A stretch of 5,555 nt of DNA. Origin: Rubrobacter_F sp035642415 (GTDB lineage: Bacteria; Actinomycetota; Rubrobacteria; Rubrobacterales; Rubrobacteraceae). Within the stretch, counting starts at the first letter, position 1, and each line of letters starts with the position of its first letter. Positions 1 through 4,175 of the stretch are shown one piece after another. The notes beneath the pieces are model-generated. The model was not told the DNA's origin and made no database searches. It saw nothing but the letters and a program-made list of their open reading frames with translations. The DNA lies in the NCBI GenBank assembly GCA_035642415.1, contig DASQSI010000375.1, forward strand, positions 1 to 5,555. The letters are read 5' to 3'. Position numbers and translations under genes: made by a program.

Positions 1-117
1 GTCCTGCTTGCGCTTCGCCGAATAGGCCGGATCGTGCTGGTAACAATGCGTCTGCGACCCGCTAACGACTGTCGTACAGCGCGTGCCATCACGCTTAATA
101 CCGGGACAAACCGCCAT
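1..117 (-). CDS. Short Cys/His (probable zinc-binding) protein, 5' part only
   Basis: The frame begins with ATG at 117-115 and runs off the left edge, so only the first 39 residues are visible (starts MAVCPGIKRDGTRC). The start is set by a very strong Shine-Dalgarno run (GGGAGGGGAGGTG, about 124-137 on the complement), about 6 bases before the ATG. The visible part has C4, C14, C25 and H28, a C-x9-C-x10-C-x2-H spacing followed by an HDP turn and a basic stretch (SAKRKQD). This resembles small bacterial proteins with one C-C-C-H knuckle of the DUF5763 type, which have no established function. Zinc binding is inferred from the spacing. It lies downstream of the DUF4185 gene on the same strand, and its start overlaps the end of a doubtful 79-codon frame (334-95), so coupled translation is possible. 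The rest of the protein is outside the window. I am fairly sure it is a gene and unsure of its role. Confidence 0.72.
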   Translation of the reverse strand, partial: MAVCPGIKRDGTRCTTVVSGSQTHCYQHDPAYSAKRKQD

Positions 118-334
118 CAACGACCACCTCCCCTCCCCCAACGCTTACCAACCTCCCGAGCCCTAATCCCGACGACCACCAAGCGTATCGGCAACACCGC
201 GCTGGCAAGACTCCCGGGACTTCAAGCCGCCATCTAGCCCTTCCGAGCAACGTAAGACGCTGCACCTCGTCATAGCTCGGCAACTCAGACTTAACCTCTG
301 TTGGCGAAGCGTGTGCAGGCCTTTGGCCTACCAC
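95..334 (-). CDS. Doubtful 79-codon frame between two small genes
   Basis: A GTG-started frame of 79 codons begins one base after the TAA of the upstream 51-codon frame (338-336) and ends 23 bases inside the Cys/His gene that follows. The first half (HASPTEVKSELPSYDEVQRL) reads like a helical protein, with purine-first codons typical of coding DNA. The second half is rich in Gly, Trp, Cys and Val and looks like non-coding translation, partly because it contains the strong ribosome binding site of the next gene. There is no Shine-Dalgarno site before the GTG, so it could only be made by reinitiation after the upstream frame. I recognise no domain. It may equally be a decayed gene or chance. 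Confidence 0.22.
   Translation of the reverse strand: MVGQRPAHASPTEVKSELPSYDEVQRLTLLGRARWRLEVPGVLPARCCRYAWWSSGLGLGRLVSVGGGEVVVDGGLSRY
118..140 (-). promoter_or_regulatory. Strong ribosome binding site of the Cys/His protein
   Basis: On the complement, a purine run with GGGAGGGGAGGTGG precedes ATG at 117-115 by about 6 bases. It decides the start of a coding region that would otherwise be easy to miss because it is cut by the window edge. No convincing -35/-10 pair was found just upstream (140-240), which fits transcription from further upstream, possibly from the DUF4185 gene. Confidence 0.7.
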
Positions 335-335
335 A

Positions 336-491
336 TTAGTGGCAACCTAAGTAGCTAGCACCTTTGCAAGCTTGCAGATTAGTACCCATTTGCGTAAGGG
401 TTTGCGCCGCACCAGAGTTGAGGAACAGTAACGACATCGTCGCTATCATTGCAACTACCACAAGCAACACACTATGCGTCTTATAGACCAC
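336..491 (-). CDS. Small exported peptide overlapping the DUF4185 gene end
   Basis: A 51-residue frame starts at GTG 491-489, inside the last codons of the DUF4185 gene (stop 483-481), in a different frame, giving an 11-base overlap. It ends with TAA at 338-336. The product has a short n-region with Lys4 and His6, a hydrophobic core over residues 8-24 (VLLVVVAMIATMSLLFL) and a small-residue stretch NSGAAQT that fits signal peptidase I cleavage after about residue 28 or 29. The mature part would be about 22 residues with two cysteines (C42, C50). There is no independent Shine-Dalgarno site beyond an AGG directly before the GTG, so translation would be coupled to the DUF4185 gene. Internal ATG codons at 449-447 and 437-435 are other possible starts. 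No family is recognised. The order of n-region, hydrophobic core and cleavage site argues against chance, but expression is unproven. Confidence 0.42.
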   Translation of the reverse strand: MVYKTHSVLLVVVAMIATMSLLFLNSGAAQTLTQMGTNLQACKGASYLGCH

Positions 492-1800
492 CCTGTTGGT
501 CGGTACACGAGAACCGGAGCTGCGAGCGCATTAGCATGACCTGATACGGCGAATTCGTAGACATAAGATAATAAATTGTGGCGATTCGACTTTTCCCATC
601 CCACCTTGTGTAACGATTCAGGAGAAACGGCGCATAGGCCCAGCCTGCGTCACAAGAGGGACGTTCTGGGGGTAGCAGATGCAGATCATCTTCTCCGGGT
701 TCATGCATATATTTAGTGAACGCGCCATCTCGCTCTGGATTGAAGATCGTAATCTCATCGGACCACTCCCAGGGTGTTTTTGCTATGCGGCAGACGATGC
801 TTTCGCGGGGATGAGCCAGCGAAGCTCTTGTGTAGAGCATTAGCCAGCTCCCAACCTCAGGGATCCATCCGACCGATACGGCTGACACGTCCGGCATGAA
901 AAAGAGAGGAACCACTTCTTGTTGCTCGTCCGACCAGGGGATGCCTGGCCCTCTGTAGTATTTCAAGTCTATAGGCTGGTGCTCACCGGGCGGCAGCGAC
1001 ATCCAGGCCAGATACACACTCCAACTTGGCCCCTGTAAACCTTGGCCCCAAAGCAGCAACCCATCACCAGTCTCGGATGGCAGCCCCGGCCATTCTGCAT
1101 TGTTAACCACCCACGGTGCGATTTGCCAGAACCTACCAGAGGCATCTGAGATCTCATAGTGCAGATCAAAATCGGTTGCTGGATCCGCCGAACTACTCAG
1201 ATAGGAGACCGGATTGTTATCACCGGTAATCACAAAGACATACAACCGGCCATCGTAACTGAAAGCTCCGGTCGGCGTCTCGTTAGTACCAAGGTGACCT
1301 TTGTTTGATAGGCCTTTGACGTTTAAGGGGCGAAAACCTGTACCTGGGCCCCCACACAAGATGGGGTACAACTGAAACCCGCATGGCTCTGGATCGATAT
1401 CTGTGGTGTAGACGATCGGATCGGCATCATCGGCCGAGGGTACATCGCCGAACAAGATAAACAGTTTTCCTTGGTGTTCCACGGCGACGCCGAAATCAGT
1501 GCCTTCGATACCCCATTGCCCTGTGTAATTAATATGAGGTAGTCCTTGAGGGTCGTAGTCTCCGGTCATCTGACATATACGCTGCGTACTTGTAGGCACA
1601 TATTGAATATTGCCGAACCTCCACCAGTTGTCTACTGACTGAGCAAAGCCTCGTTTAGGGAATAAGGGGACCAGCGCGGTACTTAAGATAGCTGCACCGC
1701 CCAACGTTAGTAGCTGGCGCCGTGAGATAGTGTAGTTAGCCTGCTCGTTGAATGAACGGCCCCGCAGCGAGACTCTGCTGCATTGATTTTTGGCTAGCAT
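481..1800 (-). CDS. Tat-exported DUF4185 protein
   Basis: This 439-residue protein starts at ATG 1800. Its N-terminus carries a twin-arginine signal: S26-R27-R28-Q29-L30-L31, a hydrophobic core at about 31-47, then Lys-Arg and a G-F-A site for cleavage after A53, so it is probably exported folded. The mature part matches the DUF4185 family, predicted to be a beta-propeller related in fold to glycoside hydrolases of the GH43/arabinanase kind: EGTDFG (99-104), LFILFGDV (113-120), NETPTGAF (173-180), SVYLAWM (261-267), SWLMLYTR (318-325) and the C-terminal SPYQVMLMRS (417-426). No substrate or activity is established for the family; a carbohydrate or cell-wall role is inference. The ribosome binding site is weak (GAGAAGAG, about 7 bases before ATG). 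The signal n-region is long (about 26 residues), but no better start is visible. The 3' end overlaps a small exported-peptide frame. Confidence 0.9.
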   Translation of the reverse strand: MLAKNQCSRVSLRGRSFNEQANYTISRRQLLTLGGAAILSTALVPLFPKRGFAQSVDNWWRFGNIQYVPTSTQRICQMTGDYDPQGLPHINYTGQWGIEGTDFGVAVEHQGKLFILFGDVPSADDADPIVYTTDIDPEPCGFQLYPILCGGPGTGFRPLNVKGLSNKGHLGTNETPTGAFSYDGRLYVFVITGDNNPVSYLSSSADPATDFDLHYEISDASGRFWQIAPWVVNNAEWPGLPSETGDGLLLWGQGLQGPSWSVYLAWMSLPPGEHQPIDLKYYRGPGIPWSDEQQEVVPLFFMPDVSAVSVGWIPEVGSWLMLYTRASLAHPRESIVCRIAKTPWEWSDEITIFNPERDGAFTKYMHEPGEDDLHLLPPERPSCDAGWAYAPFLLNRYTRWDGKSRIATIYYLMSTNSPYQVMLMRSQLRFSCTDQQGGL

Positions 1801-1821
1801 CGAAGCTCTTCTCGATAAGCC

Positions 1822-1851
1822 TTAATAGATCGCCTAACAAAGCTTAGGCAA
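1822..1851 (-). promoter_or_regulatory. Candidate promoter with operator palindrome for the DUF4185 gene
   Basis: On the complement, TTGCCT (1851-1846) and TATTAA (1827-1822) are 18 bases apart, a fair sigma-70-type pair with 4/6 matches each. This would give a leader of roughly 15 bases before ATG 1800. A perfect inverted repeat, GCCTAA-N6-TTAGGC (1832-1849), fills the spacer and overlaps the -35 hexamer. A dimeric repressor bound there would block RNA polymerase. It could also be a short RNA hairpin if transcription starts further upstream. No regulator gene is seen nearby. Confidence 0.4.
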
Positions 1852-2134
1852 TCTTGAGACTCGCGGCAACCGCTGCGTCAAAGACTATTGCAGTGCTTGC
1901 GCAGTAGACTACGAAACACGCTGTAGCAGGCTATCCGTATACCTCTCTTTATCTAAGCACTTGGTCGGTTCTCTTCGCTTATAAGCTCCTGGAGTCTTTG
2001 GTTGACGAGGACGAACTTCTTGAATAATAAACGCACTCTTTACCGAATCTTTGTCGATGTTTACGAAAGGATAACCAAGAGATGGAAAGCTTGTGATCAA
2101 TAGAACCAACATAGCAGGAACCACGCGGCGAAGG

Positions 2135-2141
2135 AAGGAGG
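2135..2141 (+). promoter_or_regulatory. Ribosome binding site fixing the start at GTG 2150
   Basis: AAGGAGG lies 8 bases before GTG 2150-2152 and is nearly ideal. It selects this start over the in-frame ATG at 2093, which has no such site and would add 19 low-quality residues rich in Arg, Thr and Asn. Confidence 0.75.
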
Positions 2142-2149
2142 AGGGTGTT

Positions 2150-2431
2150 GTGAGCGAGCAAAACCGGTCTTGGTGGGACAAGCTCTTCGGTAGCTCCTAC
2201 GACAACGAACGAGAGACAAAGGTTCGCGAATATATCGTTCATCGCGTAGGGGAGGGTGCGCACCTCAGAGATGTACTCCACGAAGAGTACGTCCAGCGCA
2301 ACGCTTCTCAAGATGAGGTTGAAGAGATTTTGGCAGACCCTGCCCTCATAGAGGCGACCCATGAACAGCTAAGGAACGACTTCTCCTCTAAGAAGCTAGA
2401 TCCAACGCCGCCCCCTAGTGCCGCTCAGTAG
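2150..2431 (+). CDS. Conserved-looking 93-residue protein of unknown function
   Basis: The protein begins MSEQNRSWWDKLFGSSYDNE and is soluble, with no signal or membrane segment. It is highly charged and mostly helical by eye: a Trp-Trp amphipathic start, a helix at about 20-32 (RETKVREYIVHRV), a second at about 38-50 (HLRDVLHEEYVQR), then NASQDEVEEILADP (51-64), which looks like a helix cap followed by a short helix, and a final helix at about 65-80. The tail (LDPTPPPSAAQ) is Pro/Ala-rich and probably disordered. The two-helix segment followed by an N-A-S-x-D-E-V-E-E-I cap resembles small DNA- or protein-binding helical bundles, but I cannot name a domain. The start is GTG 2150, chosen by its Shine-Dalgarno site. 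It stands alone between a divergent gene and a long gene-free stretch, so it is probably monocistronic. I have the impression of similar proteins in Rubrobacter relatives, unverified. Confidence 0.8.
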   Translation: MSEQNRSWWDKLFGSSYDNERETKVREYIVHRVGEGAHLRDVLHEEYVQRNASQDEVEEILADPALIEATHEQLRNDFSSKKLDPTPPPSAAQ

Positions 2432-2658
2432 AAGTTTGCGAACTCCTATGAACAGCTATAGGGGGCACAAACCGAAAAATGCAAGCATTAGGCGAACCTA
2501 CTTTAGAGCAGGTTCGAGCCAGGAGGAAGCTCTATACAACGATTCCAGAACGGATGAGGCAGCTATAAAGTGCGTTAGTTCGGCCAGCCTGGTGGTTCCA
2601 ATCGAAGCGGGCGCATTCTCGCAAAGGTTATAGCCCTATACTAGAGCTTGGGTTTCAC

Positions 2659-2687
2659 TTGGGGCTGTGCCGCTTATGTGGTATGCT
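2659..2687 (+). promoter_or_regulatory. Candidate promoter of a small RNA
   Basis: TTGGGG (2659-2664) and TATGCT (2682-2687) are spaced by exactly 17 bases. The -35 matches 3/6 and the -10 matches 4/6 of the sigma-70 consensus. Transcription would start near 2694, just before the GC-rich inverted repeat at 2702-2774. No open reading frame with a ribosome binding site follows, so the product would be non-coding. The hexamer match alone is modest. Confidence 0.3.
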
Positions 2688-2701
2688 GTGCTTTGTTTGC
2701 T

Positions 2702-2774
2702 GGAGGGGGCTGACAACGATTAACGATATTCTCTCTGACACTTTCTTCTATATTACTCCTACCGAGCCCCCTCC
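2702..2774 (+). ncRNA. Candidate structured small RNA: GC-rich stem with pyrimidine-rich loop
   Basis: GGAGGGGGCT (2702-2711) is perfectly complementary to AGCCCCCTCC (2765-2774). They form a 10-bp stem with 8 G-C pairs, extendable by a wobble and one more pair, that closes a 53-base loop. The loop has no strong internal pairing, carries a tandem AACGAT repeat (2715-2720, 2722-2727) and is rich in C and U, with ACTCCT able to pair with Shine-Dalgarno sequences. A promoter-like pair lies just upstream. No poly-U terminator follows. It matches no RNA family I know. A chance inverted repeat remains possible. Confidence 0.3.
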
Positions 2775-3110
2775 GGTTTGTGCTCATGGATAGGGGTCTA
2801 TCGCAAGGTAGCGCGCGATGCAAGCGGGGGTGGAATGGCTACTACAAGGTAGCCTCGTTGGGTGTCTCCTTTCCAACCTAGACTCCGACGAGACGCTATC
2901 TTTTACATCGACCCGTCCCCCTGCGCTTATCAGTTGTTGCTTTGTCGTACAGGAGGACGGGTGTTTCTATCCCAGCCGCCGGAGGCTCGAAATCCGAGCG
3001 AAGAGTAGCTCGATCTTCCAGCGTCCTTTTGCAGCCTGCGGGTCCTCCGCGGCCCTGAAACAGCATCAACCTCCAAGGTAGGGGGACAGCACTGAGGCGA
3101 GGTCGCCGAC

Positions 3111-3119
3111 TGCTAAAAT
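3111..3119 (+). promoter_or_regulatory. Extended -10 promoter of gloA
   Basis: TGCTAAAAT matches the extended -10 form TGnTATAAT except for one base. The -35 region upstream (around 3090-3096, CACTGAG) is poor, as is usual for extended -10 promoters. Transcription would start near 3126, giving a leader of about 55 bases before ATG 3181. In that leader AGAGCC (3152-3157) can pair with GGCTCT (3174-3179), placing the ribosome binding site in a 16-base loop with its last base in the stem. Confidence 0.45.
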
Positions 3120-3180
3120 GAGCACCAGCAGCCGACAAACCCTGAGGGCTGAGAGCCTACAAGGCGAGAGGAGGGCTCTT

Positions 3181-3561
3181 ATGAAGTACATCCACACCTG
3201 CTACCGGGTTCTCGACCTCGATCGCAGCCTCGACTTCTACACTAATAAGCTCGGACTCGAGCTCGCCCGCAAAACCCCTATCGGCGAGGAAGCCATCAAC
3301 GCCTTCCTCGCCGTCCCCGGCGATCCTGAACCCCGCCTCGAGCTAACCCTCAACTACGACCGCGAGGAGCCCTACGCTCTAGGCGAAGGCTACAGCCACG
3401 TCGCCTTCGCCGTCGAGGACCTCGATGCCATCGCCGAAAAGCTAGAAGAGGCGGGCGGCGTGGACTTCGAGAGCAAGCCGCACGCTATGGGTAGCGGCAC
3501 TCGTATCTTCTTCGTTAAGGACCCGGACGGCTACCGGATAGAGTTCATCGAGCGCAAGTAG
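3181..3561 (+). CDS. gloA: Glyoxalase I (lactoylglutathione lyase), VOC superfamily
   Basis: The 126-residue protein isomerises the hemithioacetal of methylglyoxal and a thiol (glutathione in characterised enzymes) in the cytoplasm, the first step of methylglyoxal detoxification. It aligns along its length with E. coli GlxI: HTCYRVLDLDRSLDFYTNKL (5-24), the GYSHVAFAVEDLD strand (70-82) and KDPDGYRIEFIE (113-124). The metal ligands are all present: H5, E54, H73 and E121. The short form without the extra loops fits the Ni/Co-type rather than the Zn-type class. The start at ATG 3181 follows GGAGG (3170-3174) with 6 bases spacing; an in-frame ATG at 3118 would add 21 residues absent from the family. 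If the host is an actinobacterium lacking glutathione, the true thiol cofactor could be different. Codons favour C at third positions (CTC, GCC, GAC), unlike the DUF4185 gene. Confidence 0.93.
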   Translation: MKYIHTCYRVLDLDRSLDFYTNKLGLELARKTPIGEEAINAFLAVPGDPEPRLELTLNYDREEPYALGEGYSHVAFAVEDLDAIAEKLEEAGGVDFESKPHAMGSGTRIFFVKDPDGYRIEFIERK

Positions 3562-3722
3562 GAGCAAATCGAAGGCGAGCGCTCTACGGAACCCGAGCGA
3601 AGATCCGAGCTGGCTTGTGACCTACGTCCGGGACTGGTACGAATCCATCCCCATATCAGAGCAGGAAAGCACATGAAGACAGAGCTCTTACTGCTAAGCC
3701 TCCCTATCGTAAAGATTGCTTG
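3562..3722 (+). other. gloA-to-ykvA spacer with nested short open frames
   Basis: This 161-base spacer stays open in two frames. In the gloA frame there is no further stop after TAG 3559-3561 until TGA 3721-3723. In another frame, 3563-3676 reads out a protein-like tail (NPSEDPSWLVTYVRDWYESI, then PISEQEST) ending in TGA 3674-3676, but no ATG, GTG or TTG stands before its best part except GTG 3617. It may be a gene remnant. No terminator is visible, so gloA and the membrane protein gene may be cotranscribed. Confidence 0.35.
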
Positions 3723-3723
3723 A
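3673..3723 (+). CDS. Possible 16-residue leader peptide coupled to the DUF1232 gene
   Basis: ATG 3673 is preceded by AGGAAAG (3663-3669) at a short but usable distance and opens a 16-codon frame, MKTELLLLSLPIVKIA. Its TGA stop (3721-3723) overlaps the ATG of the DUF1232 gene as TGATG. That downstream start has no Shine-Dalgarno site of its own, so ribosomes finishing this frame could reinitiate there. Five leucines in six residues (LLLLSL) suggest either a tiny membrane peptide or a leader that responds to leucine supply; neither is shown. A chance frame of this length is common, so the support is the ribosome site plus the stop-start overlap. Confidence 0.3.
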   Translation: MKTELLLLSLPIVKIA

Positions 3724-4106
3724 TGAACTGGGAAGCATGGAAGCAACGAGCGCGTAAACTTACGGCACAGACCTATACCCTTTATCTTGCCTATCGGCAC
3801 CCGGGAACTCCTTGGCACGCTAAAGTCTTTGCTGCGCTGGTTGTCGGTTACGTATTTAGCCCGATAGACCCCATCCCCGATTTCATACCAGGAGTGGGAC
3901 TGCTAGATGAGCTGGTCGTGGTCCCCGTAGGAGTCCTCCTTGTCAGGAAGATGATACCCTCTGCAGTCTTTGCTGAGTGCCAGAAGAAGGCTAGGGAAGT
4001 GAAGGAAGCGGAGAAACATGTAAGTCGAGCAGTAGCGGTGGTCGTCATAGCTATCTGGCTGCTGTGCATCGCGCTGGCTATCTTTTTAGCACTGCGCATC
4101 TTTTAA
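3723..4106 (+). CDS. DUF1232 (YkvA-type) membrane protein
   Basis: The 127-residue protein begins MNWEAWKQRARKL. It carries the DUF1232 signature: a helix WHAKVFAALVVGYVFSP (31-47), then IDPIPDFIP (48-56) and GLLDELVVVPVGVLL (59-73). The S-P-I-D-x-I-P-D-F-I-P core with L-D-E shortly after is diagnostic. Hydrophobic segments at about 34-48, 58-75 and 103-125 suggest an integral membrane protein; the last helix (AVAVVVIAIWLLCIALAIFL) follows a charged coil (86-100). The function of the family is not established. The start could be TTG 3720 or ATG 3723; I prefer ATG because it overlaps the stop of the upstream leader frame. There is no Shine-Dalgarno site. The gene is in line with gloA, and an IS3 element begins 37 bases after its stop, so any natural downstream partner may have been separated. 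Confidence 0.88.
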   Translation: MNWEAWKQRARKLTAQTYTLYLAYRHPGTPWHAKVFAALVVGYVFSPIDPIPDFIPGVGLLDELVVVPVGVLLVRKMIPSAVFAECQKKAREVKEAEKHVSRAVAVVVIAIWLLCIALAIFLALRIF

Positions 4107-4142
4107 GGCTAAGTATCCTCGAGAACAGGTCATCGCGGTAGC

Positions 4143-4166
4143 TGGAATTACCTCGGTCTCGTGGAC
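4143..4166 (+). repeat. Terminal inverted repeat at the orfB end of the IS3 element
   Basis: TGGAATTACCTCGGTCTCGT followed by GGAC pairs with the complement of 5391-5414 at 19 of 24 positions, with mismatches at repeat positions 5, 8, 10, 16 and 17. The match stops inside the element after the shared GTGGAC. The conserved TGG tip and inner CGTGGAC would be the transposase-recognised parts. Confidence 0.8.
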
Positions 4167-4175
4167 GGGTAGCAT

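Larger units (their letters stand above)
1801..2149. other. Intergenic region between divergent genes
   Basis: About 350 bases separate the leftward DUF4185 gene from the rightward 93-residue gene. The left end holds the promoter and palindrome described separately. The right end holds the strong AAGGAGG site of the 93-residue gene. I found no convincing -35/-10 pair for the rightward gene. On the complement, a frame runs from TTG 2181 to TAG 1909 and looks weakly like a small exported protein (LRRVVPAMLVLLITSFPSLG as hydrophobic segment), but it lacks a ribosome binding site and overlaps the better-supported rightward gene. It is treated as a finding, not a gene. Confidence 0.6.
2432..3110. 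other. Long stretch without a convincing gene
   Basis: About 680 bases lie between the 93-residue gene and the gloA promoter. Frames of 71 and 87 codons on the plus strand (2418-2633, 2818-3081) and 80 codons on the minus strand (2896-3138) lack ribosome binding sites and have compositions typical of chance (rich in Ser, Arg, Pro, Cys). A short frame at 2479-2566 (begins MQALGEPTLEQVRARRKLY) reads more like protein, and its frame stays open after the TAA to 2790, so a decayed gene is possible. A candidate small RNA sits at about 2659-2776. A small hairpin GGCTAC-N6-GTAGCC is at 2837-2854. No tRNA, rRNA or insertion-sequence end was seen. Confidence 0.6.

Noticed and set aside
34..237. 67-codon plus-strand frame at the left edge
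   Set aside because: Rich in Pro, Arg and Thr, it is the shadow of the minus-strand Cys/His gene, and its start lacks a ribosome binding site.
317..329. AGGCC-TTT-GGCCT hairpin as a terminator after the 51-codon frame
   Set aside because: The stem is only 5 bp and no run of T follows on either strand; it also lies where continuing translation is possible.
2361..2458. 11-base direct repeat ATGAACAGCTA at 2361-2371 and 2448-2458
   Set aside because: A few 11-base matches are expected by chance in a 5.5-kb window, and the flanks do not extend it.
2505..2525. GGTTCGAGCC resembling a tRNA T-arm
   Set aside because: The five-base stem does not pair in tRNA register and no acceptor, D or anticodon arm can be built around it.
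2822..2840. GGGTGGAATGGC resembling the T-box signature GGTGGTACCGCG
   Set aside because: Only part of the motif matches, there is no terminator/antiterminator pair or specifier region, and no synthetase or amino-acid gene follows.
2418..3138. Open frames at 2418-2633 (+), 2818-3081 (+) and 2896-3138 (-)
   Set aside because: They have no ribosome binding sites, chance-like amino-acid composition and no recognisable motifs.
3141..3180. CTGAGA motif in the gloA leader, as in a TPP riboswitch
   Set aside because: The second conserved TPP element (CTGAT...TAATGCCAGCG type) and the three-way fold are absent, and gloA is not a thiamine gene.
3531..3818. 95-codon minus-strand frame across the end of gloA and the start of the DUF1232 gene
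   Set aside because: It is antisense to two well-supported genes and has a composition typical of a shadow.
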